Source of the DNA: Desulfoluna butyratoxydans
Lineage (GTDB): Bacteria > Desulfobacterota > Desulfobacteria > Desulfobacterales > Desulfolunaceae
Reading direction: 5' to 3'
DNA: 64,000 nt
Assembly (NCBI RefSeq): GCF_900699765.1
Contig: NZ_CAADHO010000008.1
Coordinates: forward strand, 62,001-126,000
Shown here: piece after piece, positions 1 to 8,642 of the stretch
Layout of the letters: each line of letters begins with the position of its first letter
Position numbering within the stretch: position 1 is the first letter of the stretch
Notes under the pieces: model-generated
The model's database searches: none
Seen by the model: only the letters and a program-made list of their open reading frames with translations
What the model was told of the DNA's origin: nothing
Translations under genes and position numbers: made by a program

Positions 1-256
1 CAGCTGACTGTCACACATCCGTCAGCGACCCTTTCAGGACCTACAGGCACCTCCCATGGGGCGCCCGAAATGAAGGGGACCGTCAATTCGCGATTCTGCG
101 ATTAATCGCCCCCATGGCGGCCCTGTAATGCGCAGGAACAATCTACAGCAACGTTACGAGGGCAGTCATCTTACACCCTCCGGTACGAAGGCATCACCGC
201 CATGGAAAAAACAGCGCCATGTATGTGGCCTTGCTCACGTGAACCGCATTATCAAA

Positions 257-1036
257 ATGACAGCTTACCGACCATGCATTCTGGTACTTATCCTTGCAGG
301 AATCCTTTGCTCGGGCCCTTTGTCACCGGCTTCCGCCCGGTGGAGCGGTTCCATCGGCACAGGCTTTTCCCGGACCCAGAGAAGCGGGGACTTAGGCCTG
401 GGGACCCAGGGATTCGGTCCTGTCCATGTGGATGTGGACCTCTCCCCAAGTGATTTCGATGACGTGACAGACACATCCTTCGGCATCGACCTTGCCCTCA
501 GCGACGGCACATGGATGGTCGATTTCTCCCTGGACCTCCTCGAACTTGAAGACAATGCCCCGGAACGGCTGTCCGACGGCATCACCATCCGGTCCAACAT
601 GGGATTTGACACCCTCTCCGTGGAACTGACCGTGGGGCGCAACATCTACGAAAGCCGATGGGTAGACCTGGGGCTCCATGGGGGCCTGCGCTACGACCGC
701 CAGGAACTTTCGGTGGACCTTTCCCAAGGCACCGACACCGAGCGGACAGAGGTGGACGAATCTTGGCTGGACCTTCTCATGGGCGCATCGGCTGACGTTC
801 CGTTTGCAGAAAAGTGGCTCTGGAGCAACAAGTTCAATGTGGGATTCGGGGGATCGGAAGGGACCTGGTTTGCCTCCACCGGCGTCACCTGGCGCTTTCA
901 CCCGAGCTGGTCCACCGAGGTGTATGGGGAGTTCACAGCCGTTGACTATGAAAACGGAGGCAGGGAAAACACCGACTGGTACCGTTACGATGTGGATGAA
1001 ATTATCTGGGGAGCCAACGTGCTGTTCCACTGGTAA
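257..1036 (+). CDS. Outer-membrane beta-barrel protein, function unknown
   Basis: The ATG at 257 opens a typical signal peptide: a short basic start, a hydrophobic core and an ASA cleavage site near residue 27. An in-frame ATG at 128 would bury that signal behind 43 residues, so I reject it. The mature part alternates polar and hydrophobic residues, is rich in Gly, Asp and Trp, and ends in FHW. A terminal aromatic residue is typical of proteins inserted by the BAM complex. It sits about 100 bases upstream of a second barrel gene in the same direction. Family not recognised; the barrel assignment is inference from composition. Confidence 0.7.
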   Translation: MTAYRPCILVLILAGILCSGPLSPASARWSGSIGTGFSRTQRSGDLGLGTQGFGPVHVDVDLSPSDFDDVTDTSFGIDLALSDGTWMVDFSLDLLELEDNAPERLSDGITIRSNMGFDTLSVELTVGRNIYESRWVDLGLHGGLRYDRQELSVDLSQGTDTERTEVDESWLDLLMGASADVPFAEKWLWSNKFNVGFGGSEGTWFASTGVTWRFHPSWSTEVYGEFTAVDYENGGRENTDWYRYDVDEIIWGANVLFHW

Positions 1037-1140
1037 GGCGTCCACTTAGTCATAAACCGAAGAGGCCCACTCGCCCCCTCTTTCTCAGGTGCTCATGATT
1101 CATGCAGGCCCTCTCAACAACCAAGGAAAAAGGTGAAAAA

Positions 1141-2172
1141 ATGAAACGTTCATGGTTCCTGATCACACTGGTCTTTTCCCTGGCAGCCTTCATCATGCCG
1201 GTCCACGCCATCCAGCCCATCCCGGAAGAAACCGGCTTTTCGGGATTCGTCAACGTTGGTATCGGTGCCATGGAATTCGAAACCAACATGATCTCCGGCA
1301 ACGCCATCGGCGATACCGGGGACGATGTCATCACCTCCCTTACGGACAGCCCGGACTCGGAATCCAGTGCCACCCCGGTGCTGAACTTTGAAGCATCGTA
1401 TACCTTCGCCGAGTCCCGCACCCAGATTTTTGCGGGTAACAGGCTCGAAGACCTGGTCCGGTACGACCTGTCCACCCTGGTGGGTATCCGCCAGGAGCTG
1501 AAGGGCAAGAGCATTGTCAGCATCGCCTATGTCTTCACCTCCTTTCCCACAGAGGTATGGGAGGACCCCTACGTGATCAACCAGAAACGGGAAGAGACCG
1601 ATCGGACCTCCGACGGCCTTCGCCTGGGATACGACAAAATCCTGGGGACCAAGTTCGAGGCGGAGTTCACCTGGCGCGACGTGAGCCTGGACGATGAAAC
1701 AAGCGGGCAGACCCAGCTCGTCGGCAGTTTAATCACCGCCGATGAAGCCAAGCTCCTGGACCGAAACGGGGACGTTTATGTGACCAAACTCACCTACCCC
1801 TTTGCGTTTAGAGAAAAACGCCACGTTATTGTCCCCACCCTGGATTACACCATGTACGACCTTGACGGCGACGCCATGGCCTTTGACCGGTACGGCCTGC
1901 TGCTCTCCTACCTTTTCAACACCGAAAAATTCAACCTCATCACCAACCTCTATGTTGGCCGCTCCGAGTTTGATGAAGAGAACCCCATTTACGACAAAAC
2001 CCGGGAAGACGATGTCGTCGGCGCCAGCCTTTCCGCCTTCTGGAAAAAGTTCCTCGGGGTCCCCAAGATGAGCCTTGTGGGCACCCTCGCACACTACAAC
2101 AGTGACTCCGACATCGACTTTTACGACACAACCATCACCATGGGCACGGTGTCCGTCCTTTACCGGTTTTAG
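1141..2172 (+). CDS. Outer-membrane beta-barrel protein, function unknown
   Basis: The start at 1141 has an AAGGAAAAAGGTG ribosome-binding region and opens a clear signal peptide cleaved after VHA near residue 23. An upstream in-frame ATG at 1102 lacks these features. The 343-residue product has many amphipathic strands separated by Asp-rich turns and ends in Tyr-Arg-Phe, the usual C-terminal barrel signature. It could be a porin-like or structural outer-membrane protein. No ligand site or family is recognisable. It may be co-transcribed with the barrel gene upstream. Confidence 0.72.
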   Translation: MKRSWFLITLVFSLAAFIMPVHAIQPIPEETGFSGFVNVGIGAMEFETNMISGNAIGDTGDDVITSLTDSPDSESSATPVLNFEASYTFAESRTQIFAGNRLEDLVRYDLSTLVGIRQELKGKSIVSIAYVFTSFPTEVWEDPYVINQKREETDRTSDGLRLGYDKILGTKFEAEFTWRDVSLDDETSGQTQLVGSLITADEAKLLDRNGDVYVTKLTYPFAFREKRHVIVPTLDYTMYDLDGDAMAFDRYGLLLSYLFNTEKFNLITNLYVGRSEFDEENPIYDKTREDDVVGASLSAFWKKFLGVPKMSLVGTLAHYNSDSDIDFYDTTITMGTVSVLYRF

Positions 2173-2696
2173 CACCGCGGTTCATGGTTTCACGAAAGGG
2201 GTCACAACACGCCGTAAAAACGATGAATGACATTGTCTATTTTTTTCAAAGACCTGAATTTTTATCCCCAACGAACGGCAATGACGACTTCCATTTTTAG
2301 AGTGGCCGTTTTCCCATGAAATATCCGGGCAATATGCCAACACACCGGCCGTCACGAGACGGCCGGTGTCCCATCCCCTCCGGGAAGCCCAATCCCCATG
2401 CCCCCCACGGCACCAGCCTGCCCGTTCCGTCGCCTGCCATGCCCGGCCCGGAACCGCTCACCAGAAACCGCCATACAAATGAATACTCATGAAATCTCCG
2501 GGCTATTGCTTTAATCAAAAAACTATGATTTGTTCCTGTAGAATTAATTATCAACCCGAGTCAAGAGCCTGCGGCCTGATTCGGGAGCCATCGGATATGC
2601 TCACCTGAAACGCCTTACCGGGTTGTTTTGACGTCCCCTCGGACCAATGATATCCCGATGAAATAATGAAACCGCATACAGCAACAAGGACATAAC
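2173..2696. repeat. Gene-free spacer with two partial copies of repeat family A
   Basis: No credible gene lies here. Bases 2281-2330 closely match 8356-8405, and both end in a core of the form CATGAAATATCCGGGC. A second copy of the core, with one change, is at 2488-2502 in the same orientation. These are right-end pieces of the dispersed element that is more complete at 5264-5457 and 27325-27569. The rest of the spacer shows nothing recognisable. Confidence 0.6.
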
Positions 2697-3074
2697 ATGC
2701 CTTCTTTACCTGAAAAAGTCAGCAAAGCCTGGGACAACCACCAGGGCCCCGTCATTTTGACCACCGTGGATGAAGCCGGAACGCCCAACGCCATCTACGC
2801 CACCTGCGTCTCCAAATACGATGAAGAGACCCTGGTGGTGGCCAACAACTACTTTTCCAAAACGTTGAAAAACATCCAGTCCGGCAGCAAAGGCTCCATG
2901 CTCTTCATCACCAACGAAGGGGCAGCCTACCAGGTTAAGGGCTCCATTGAGTACCACACCGATGGTGCGATCTTTGACGACATGAAGAGCTGGAACCCGG
3001 AAAAACACCCGGGACATGCAGCCACGGCCCTCAAGGTCGAGGCGGTCTTCGCAGGGGCTGAGCAGCTTCTGTAA
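2697..3074 (+). CDS. Pyridoxamine 5'-phosphate oxidase family (FMN split-barrel) protein
   Basis: This 125-residue protein has the small split-barrel pattern of the pyridoxamine-phosphate-oxidase-like superfamily. The N-terminal strand pair (GPVILTTVDEAGTPNAI) is followed by a segment around residues 35-60 where FMN phosphate usually binds (FSKTLKNIQ), and a later strand (AYQVKGSIEY). Members bind flavin or related cofactors; substrates of such short versions are mostly unknown. It is about the usual length for single-domain members. The start has an AAGGAC sequence 7 bases upstream. It stands alone and is followed by an intrinsic terminator. Confidence 0.8.
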   Translation: MPSLPEKVSKAWDNHQGPVILTTVDEAGTPNAIYATCVSKYDEETLVVANNYFSKTLKNIQSGSKGSMLFITNEGAAYQVKGSIEYHTDGAIFDDMKSWNPEKHPGHAATALKVEAVFAGAEQLL

Positions 3075-3098
3075 AAGCCCCACCCCGCCCCAACACTA

Positions 3099-3136
3099 AA
3101 AACCCAACGGCGCCCCACTGCCGCTGGGTTTTTCTT
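3099..3136 (+). terminator. Intrinsic terminator after the split-barrel gene
   Basis: AACCCAACGGC pairs with GCCGCTGGGTT around a short loop and runs into TTTTTCTTTTT. It lies 25 bases past the stop codon at 3074. Confidence 0.8.
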
Positions 3137-3149
3137 TTTACCTGCCGCC

Positions 3150-3250
3150 CTTAACTCGGCTCGCCCGAAGGGTGAGAAAACCGAGCAGAAAACCGGAAGT
3201 GACATGTTGCGCTTTTGACGTGCCGGTTTCTCACGAAATTTCCGAGCTAA
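3150..3250 (+). repeat. Partial copy of repeat family A
   Basis: Bases 3155-3180 match 27444-27469 perfectly over 26 bases in the opposite orientation. The segment ends with a diverged core (CACGAAATTTCCGAGCT, 3232-3248). The left inverted end found in longer copies is absent. The remaining spacer between 3250 and the next gene shows nothing I recognise. Confidence 0.65.
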
Positions 3251-3439
3251 ACGTCCCCTGCCCCCCTTATTTTCATGGTCTGCCGCCATGCCACAAGGTT
3301 GCATACGCCGCCGCAACAACGTATGAATGGTATCCGCTGACATAAACGCCGCTCACGTCACGGGAGCCCCATATCACCGGAACCGCCATGTGTTCCGTTG
3401 GCCCGCCCCCGGGACAGTCGGCCAAACCGGATCATTGCC

Positions 3440-4213
3440 ATGATGCCCTTTGACATGAAGACGTCCATCTTCACCTACATCCTCGTCAACCACATATACA
3501 GCTTGGTTCTGGGCGTCGTCTGGTACCGGAACCGAACACGCCGCTGGGGCATCGGCTTCTTTTTCGCCGATTTTGTGTTGAAGTCTGCGGGAATGACCCT
3601 GGCCTGCCTGCGGCACACCCCCCCCCACGCCATCTCCATTGTCGCGGCCAACACCCTGATGTTTTCCGGCACCATCTTCATGCTCTTCGGCACGGCACGG
3701 TTTTTCGGGGTCCGGCTCCGCGCAAGGCCCTACGTTCTGTACGTTATCCTGTTCACAGCCCTCTACGCCTTCTTTGCCCTCATCCGCCCTGACATCAGGG
3801 TGCGCATCGTCCTCTTCTCGGGCATGCTGCTCCCTGTGGTCTCACACAGTGCCTGGATCGTCTTTTCCTGCCCGGACAGGGAGTTAAAAAACCATGGTGT
3901 CCCCGCAGGCGTTACCTTTGCGCTCTTTGCCGCCGTCTTTTTCGCTCGCGTTGTCTTCGCCCTCACAGGGGACCCCATCGCCAGCTACTTTCACCAGCCC
4001 ATCATGGACAGCGTCCTGACACTCCTTTGCCAGGTTCTCTCCGTTTTCCTGGCCTACTCGCTGCTGCTCATGATCAGCAACAGGTCCACCGGCCAGCTGC
4101 ACAGGGAGACACCTCCAATGACGCCGCAGGAGCCGGGGGCTGATACCCCGGCCCCCTGGATCGGCTACCGCTTGTATCGTAGGATTTTCCCCTTAAAGGG
4201 GCTCTTCAGATAG
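3440..4213 (+). CDS. Multi-pass membrane protein, function unknown
   Basis: The protein of about 257 residues contains six or seven hydrophobic segments separated by short basic loops, followed by a Pro-rich soluble tail. The layout resembles the membrane sensor halves found in front of GGDEF or kinase domains, but no output domain follows. Start choice is uncertain: ATGs at 3440, 3443 and 3455 all lack a good Shine-Dalgarno sequence. Its last 49 bases overlap the convergent methyltransferase gene. It may be an orphan sensor or a remnant of a longer sensor; I cannot assign a function. Confidence 0.55.
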   Translation: MMPFDMKTSIFTYILVNHIYSLVLGVVWYRNRTRRWGIGFFFADFVLKSAGMTLACLRHTPPHAISIVAANTLMFSGTIFMLFGTARFFGVRLRARPYVLYVILFTALYAFFALIRPDIRVRIVLFSGMLLPVVSHSAWIVFSCPDRELKNHGVPAGVTFALFAAVFFARVVFALTGDPIASYFHQPIMDSVLTLLCQVLSVFLAYSLLLMISNRSTGQLHRETPPMTPQEPGADTPAPWIGYRLYRRIFPLKGLFR

Positions 4214-4818
4214 GACTCTGGATTAACGGGCTTGCTCTGGCTGTGGGAATACCCCAGAAGGGCCATTTTCTTGCTGAACCGGGCCTGCTCGCCACGGCCC
4301 GGATCCACGAGGATCACTTCACAATGGGGCTTGGCATGCTGATCGATAAAACGGGACAACAGGTCGGCATGGTCTCGTTCGTACAGGAGATCGCTCCCGG
4401 TGATGAGGTCAAATGTCCCCAGCCTCGTGTCGTTGTCCCCCCATCCCGTGCGGACAAAGGGGATCTTCCGCCCCTTGTTGATTCTCACGTTTTCCAGAAG
4501 GAAGTCAGACACCTCAGGATGGTAGTCCGTGGCGGTGATGTCCGCATGACGATGGTTCAACACCAGGCTCGTCAAGGCAATGCCGCAGCCCACCTCAAGG
4601 ATGCGCTTTCCTTCGATTTCAAAATCCACCATGAAATGAGCCAGAACTTCGCTGGACGCCCAGATCACACCGAACAGTGGCCAGGTGGCGGATGATATGC
4701 CCAGTTTTTCTGCAACCCCGCCGACATCTTCATATTGCTGTCTATCGCGTAACGTCCGTATATGAATATCCATACCATCGAATTCCATGGTTTGATAACG
4801 AACACGTACCGAAGTCAT
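4165..4818 (-). CDS. Class I SAM-dependent methyltransferase
   Basis: The 217-residue product carries SAM-binding motif I (EVGCG, residues 75-79), an acidic residue after the next strand (TATDYH) and the later DLITGSDLLYE segment. The pattern is closest to the METTL21-like/methyltransferase-16 group, which modifies proteins. The substrate cannot be read from the sequence. AGGAA lies just upstream of the ATG. It is convergent with and overlaps the membrane protein gene by 49 bases, so they are not an operon. Confidence 0.75.
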   Translation of the reverse strand: MTSVRVRYQTMEFDGMDIHIRTLRDRQQYEDVGGVAEKLGISSATWPLFGVIWASSEVLAHFMVDFEIEGKRILEVGCGIALTSLVLNHRHADITATDYHPEVSDFLLENVRINKGRKIPFVRTGWGDNDTRLGTFDLITGSDLLYERDHADLLSRFIDQHAKPHCEVILVDPGRGEQARFSKKMALLGYSHSQSKPVNPESYLKSPFKGKILRYKR

Positions 4819-5790
4819 AAGATTCCTGCTTTATGGGTAATACGCAGCACGCTGATCTTGATCGCCCGTTGCTACGCTTATATCTACCCTACACCCATTG
4901 GAAGTATTTAGCCAATGAATAGCCAAAAGAATTTCCAGCCCTGTATCCGGTAAAAAGACCGGTCCTACAACGACAAGAACACATAAAACACACTAAAAAC
5001 AACAAGCAGTTACACAGACAGCACCCCATAAAACCCACCACAACACAATGCCAAAGCTGTTCACTATCCACTCGACACCTGATTACTGGGCACAAACAAA
5101 CCAGTCGTTCATTTTCTGAAAACAACACCCTCACAAGCAAGTATTATTAGACATTACACCACAAAGAAAAAACCGTCACCCATAGCATGGCCACACATTT
5201 TCTTTAAAATCGTGCAAAAGTTCAGCAGGCATTTCGAGATGCCATGCACGACCTGCACCCTGACCCAGATATTTCACGAGCCGGGTACACCCATGTTCAA
5301 GGCAACAGAGCTGCAGAGGCAATGAGTTGACTCAAAACTCTGATAACGCGAATAATTGAGTGCACTTCGCTCGCCTCAAAGGTGAGAAAAGCGGTCTAAA
5401 AACGATGAATGACATATTACTAAATCGGTTCAGTCGTTTTCACATGAAATATCCGAGCTATGGCACATTGCTGAAAAGCAGCCCCCGAAAAATGAAGCGT
5501 ACCCTCTCACAGGTCGGCCGAGATCGCTTTGGTTTTGCCGCAAGCCCCGTAACCAAAAAGGCCACGACGCCTTTGGGTTTCGCAGGGCAATCTCTGCTCC
5601 GAATTTTTTTGTGTTTGTTTTGAGTTGTTTGATTCTGATTCTTTCATCGTTGATAATTCACTGACGAATTATTCATTAAAGTTCCCTGCCAGGTAATCCG
5701 AAACACCGTTTATTAACTTTATGAAATTTTTTATACAAACAATCTCAACCACCCAAAACTGCGTTTACATTAAGAGCGAAAGGATTTTGA
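4819..5790. other. Long gene-free spacer with a G-poor stretch and a MITE-like element
   Basis: No convincing gene is present. From about 4930 to 5225 the plus strand is rich in A and C and very poor in G. A minus-strand reading frame there (4889-5140) encodes an unlikely Cys- and Val-rich peptide with no ribosome-binding site. Bases 5264-5457 hold a repeat-family-A element. A hairpin at 5551-5580 (AACC..AAGGC with GCCTTT..GGTT) precedes T-rich sequence and might be a weak terminator. The last 150 bases are AT-rich and should contain the chemoreceptor promoter. Confidence 0.5.
5264..5457 (+). mobile_element. MITE-like element, repeat family A (long copy)
   Basis: The left end CCCAGATATTTCACGAG is an imperfect inverted repeat of the right end CATGAAATATCCGAG. 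The left two thirds are homologous to the reverse complement of 27430-27569, sharing the words TTCAAGGCA, CAGAGCTGCAG, CTCTGATAACGC and GGTGAGAAAA. The element encodes no protein. It is about 194 bp, which together with inverted ends and several copies fits a miniature non-autonomous transposable element. No transposase gene or clear target duplication is visible. Confidence 0.6.
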
Positions 5791-8169
5791 ATGTTTTTAG
5801 CGGTAAGCCTGAGAACAAAACTGATCGGCGGATTTTCACTTCTTGTGGCGGTGCTTCTGGTTGTAGGTAGCGGCGGGTATTTAAGCTTGGACAGAGTTAT
5901 TCGGCAGGCTGGACAAGGCTATACCACACTGGAACTTGATGCAGAACTCAATAACCTCTCCAGTAATCAAGCGTATTATGCAAAAGATGGGGATATCGAG
6001 CAGTTCCAAAGGCTGAACAAAGGAATGGAGCTCGTTCACTCAAAACTTGACGAATTGGAAGAATCCTCTCTGGATAATGAGGCGTTGACAAAGATAGAAA
6101 CGGGACGCCAGCTTTACGTTCAAAAATTGACATCACTTAGGGACGCTAAAGAAAAAAAAGCAGAATTGAGTGAATTGCTGCGGACAACTGCGAGCAAGGT
6201 AAAAGCGAAGAGTCTTGAAGAGTACGAACTCATTGAAGAGTCCATTCGCAAAGAGGTTCTGCACAACAGCAACTACCAACTGAAAAAAACGGCATTTGCC
6301 TCCGTCAGAAACTTAGTGGATGTTGCCCACGACGCTGTTTCCGCAATGCATTCTTCAGGCTTATCCCGAAAAAAAGCCCTGGATGTGTTACGAAAAATGC
6401 ACTTTGGGACTGGAAACTATTTTTTTGTATTGCAAAAGGACTATACCCTTATAGCCCATGGGGCTGATCGCACATTGGAAGGCTCTGACTTTTCGACGGT
6501 TCAGGATAAGAATACCGGCAAAACATTTATGGTTGATTTGGTCAAAGGGGCTGTCAGCGATGGCCTATCCATCACAGAGTACTCTTGGCCCAAGCCAAAT
6601 AAAGGGAACACGTTATTTCCTAAAGCAACTGTGGCACAATATTATGAACCCTGGGACTTAGTGATTTGTGCCGGAGTGTACATGGATGATCTTGTGATGG
6701 TCGGACAGGAACTTGGCGAAGTCATAGAAGACGGTTTTAGTCGCTTTGAAGATATCAGCGCGCTGAATAGTACGCTGACGGATGCTCGTATAGCAGCTTT
6801 TAGTTATCTGACCTTCAATTCAGACCCACATAGGGTCAATGAAATTTTGAAAGGTCTTATCGATATGGATACCGCAACCGACAGCATTCGCGCCTTGGCA
6901 ACTGAATACATAACCACCTGGAACAGTTATGTAACCTTGGTTGAACTCGAAAAAACCATTGGCATAGATGCCCACAACCTAATTGAAGACGCATCCAATA
7001 CCATGCATGTCATGGCTGTAAACTCTGAAACGGCATTTGTGCAGTCAGCTTCATGGGGAAAAACCGGCATCGTACTGTTTACCCTTATTGGAGCTGTTTT
7101 GGCTGTGGGAGCTGCCTTGGTACTGATTGTCTCCATTACGCGTCCGCTAAAACAGACCTGCACGATGCTTAGGGATATCGCCGAAGGAGATGGGGACCTC
7201 ACCCAGCGACTGGTTGTAGCCAGCCGCGACGAGCTGGGAGAGATGGCCAACTGGTTCAACACCTTTGTGGAAAATCTCCAGCAGATGATCCGGGACATCG
7301 CGGGCAACTCAGAAACCCTTTCCGCATCCTCTTCCAAACTGACAGGGCTTGCGGGTCGCATGGCTCAGGGCGCCGAAGCCTCGTCTTCCAAGTCTCACAC
7401 CGTAGCAGCTGCCTCGGAGCAAATGAGCAGCAACATGGAAGATGTGGCCCGCGAGACCGAACAGTCTTCCGGCAATCTCAACGCCATGGCGTCTGCTACT
7501 GAAGAGATGACCTCAACCATCGGTGAAATATCCCATAACTCCGAGTCAGCACGAGACATCACCGGACAGGCTGTGAACCAGACGCGTCGGGCCAAAAAGA
7601 AGGTAGGGGATCTAGGTGATGCTGCCCAGGCCATCGGAAAAGTCACGGAGACCATCGGTGAAATCTCAGAGCAGATCAACCTGCTGGCCCTGAATGCTAC
7701 AATTGAAGCAGCTCGGGCCGGAGACGCGGGCAAAGGCTTTGCCGTTGTGGCAGATGAAATCAAAGAGCTGGCAAAACAGACCGCCATCTCCAACCAAGAA
7801 GTTAAGGAGCGAATCAGCGGGGTGCAGGCGTCAACGGAGGAGACCGTGACCGAGATTGATGCCATCACCAAAATCGTGGACCAAGTAAACCAAATCGTTA
7901 TAACCATTGCTGCAGCCATTGAAGAGCAGTCCGTCACCACAACCGAGATCTCCGGCAATATAAACAAAGCCTCTTCTGGGATCCAGACCGTCTCTGACAA
8001 AATTCTGGAAAGTACCCAAGTTTCAAGGGATATGGCAAGGCAGATCTCTCACGTGAATACCACTGCAGAAGAGATGACCGATGTCAGTACACAGGTAAGA
8101 AACAACGCAACTGAACTCCAGAGCCTTGCAGACAAGCTGACCTCCCTTGTGGGTCGGTTCAGGGTATAG
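5791..8169 (+). CDS. Methyl-accepting chemotaxis protein with Cache sensor
   Basis: A 792-residue chemoreceptor. TM1 lies at about residues 10-30. The extracytoplasmic part contains a helical section and then a Cache_2-type fold: GNYFFV near residue 207, then DKNTGK, SWPKPNKG and PWDLVICAGVYMDD. TM2 is at about 425-448, followed by HAMP (PLKQTCTMLRDIAEGDGDL) and a long coiled signalling domain with the conserved hairpin (INLLALNATIEAARAG) near residue 630. No CheR-binding pentapeptide ends the protein. AAAGGA precedes the ATG by 8 bases. Related Cache_2 domains often bind small organic acids, but the ligand is unknown here. The sensor half is visibly more AT-rich than the signalling half. Confidence 0.93.
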   Translation: MFLAVSLRTKLIGGFSLLVAVLLVVGSGGYLSLDRVIRQAGQGYTTLELDAELNNLSSNQAYYAKDGDIEQFQRLNKGMELVHSKLDELEESSLDNEALTKIETGRQLYVQKLTSLRDAKEKKAELSELLRTTASKVKAKSLEEYELIEESIRKEVLHNSNYQLKKTAFASVRNLVDVAHDAVSAMHSSGLSRKKALDVLRKMHFGTGNYFFVLQKDYTLIAHGADRTLEGSDFSTVQDKNTGKTFMVDLVKGAVSDGLSITEYSWPKPNKGNTLFPKATVAQYYEPWDLVICAGVYMDDLVMVGQELGEVIEDGFSRFEDISALNSTLTDARIAAFSYLTFNSDPHRVNEILKGLIDMDTATDSIRALATEYITTWNSYVTLVELEKTIGIDAHNLIEDASNTMHVMAVNSETAFVQSASWGKTGIVLFTLIGAVLAVGAALVLIVSITRPLKQTCTMLRDIAEGDGDLTQRLVVASRDELGEMANWFNTFVENLQQMIRDIAGNSETLSASSSKLTGLAGRMAQGAEASSSKSHTVAAASEQMSSNMEDVARETEQSSGNLNAMASATEEMTSTIGEISHNSESARDITGQAVNQTRRAKKKVGDLGDAAQAIGKVTETIGEISEQINLLALNATIEAARAGDAGKGFAVVADEIKELAKQTAISNQEVKERISGVQASTEETVTEIDAITKIVDQVNQIVITIAAAIEEQSVTTTEISGNINKASSGIQTVSDKILESTQVSRDMARQISHVNTTAEEMTDVSTQVRNNATELQSLADKLTSLVGRFRV

Positions 8170-8256
8170 TCATATTGGAGGCATGCGTTCACCCACGCTG
8201 CGAATAGGCAAGGCGTTTGTCATTTGGAGTTCACTCACTTTGCAATCGACCACAAC

Positions 8257-8295
8257 CCTTTTCTGGACAGTATCCGCAGCTCTGTCCAGAAAAGG
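8257..8295 (+). terminator. Hairpin, probable terminator of the chemoreceptor gene
   Basis: A perfect 14-bp inverted repeat (CCTTTTCTGGACAG with CTGTCCAGAAAAGG) encloses an 11-base loop. T-rich tracts follow within 15 bases. Confidence 0.6.
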
Positions 8296-8339
8296 AAAAC
8301 CGGTACGTTTTTTTGAGTTTTTTTAAGGACCATCCTATG

Positions 8340-8403
8340 CCGGACATTTCAAAAAATGACGACTTATATTTTTGGAGTGATCGTTTTCTCAGGAAATATC
8401 CGG
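8340..8403 (+). repeat. Short copy of repeat family A
   Basis: This 64-bp copy has inverted ends CCGGACATTTC and GAAATATCCGG. Its inner part (ATGACGACTT...TGGAGTG) matches 2281-2305. It appears to be an internally deleted form of the longer elements. Confidence 0.6.
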
Positions 8404-8642
8404 TCTATGGCCTCTCAGTTGAATAATGTCTTCACACCCTGATGATCCGGGTCTGCTCACTTGACATCTTCATCCGCCGAGCTATAGTTGCAAAAAATAG
8501 GAATCAGAAACACCTACCGCTGTGGTCGGGACACGATTTTTCATGCACACTCATGGAACTGCCGTATGAGCCGCCTTCATCACCTAATACAATACACCGG
8601 CCTATTAGGTAGTCCGGTTATCGAATCGTGTAAAGTCAGACT

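Larger units (their letters stand above)
8170..8642. other. Gene-free spacer between chemoreceptor and hybrid kinase
   Basis: It holds the terminator at 8257-8295 and a short repeat-family-A copy at 8340-8403. The final 200 bases before the kinase gene show no clear promoter or operator to me. Confidence 0.5.

Noticed and set aside
4889..5140. Possible 83-residue Cys-rich protein on the minus strand
   Set aside because: Composition reflects the G-poor plus strand; no ribosome-binding site and no family likeness.
8217..8426. Short plus-strand open frame after the chemoreceptor
   Set aside because: It runs through the terminator and a repeat-family-A copy and has no ribosome-binding site.
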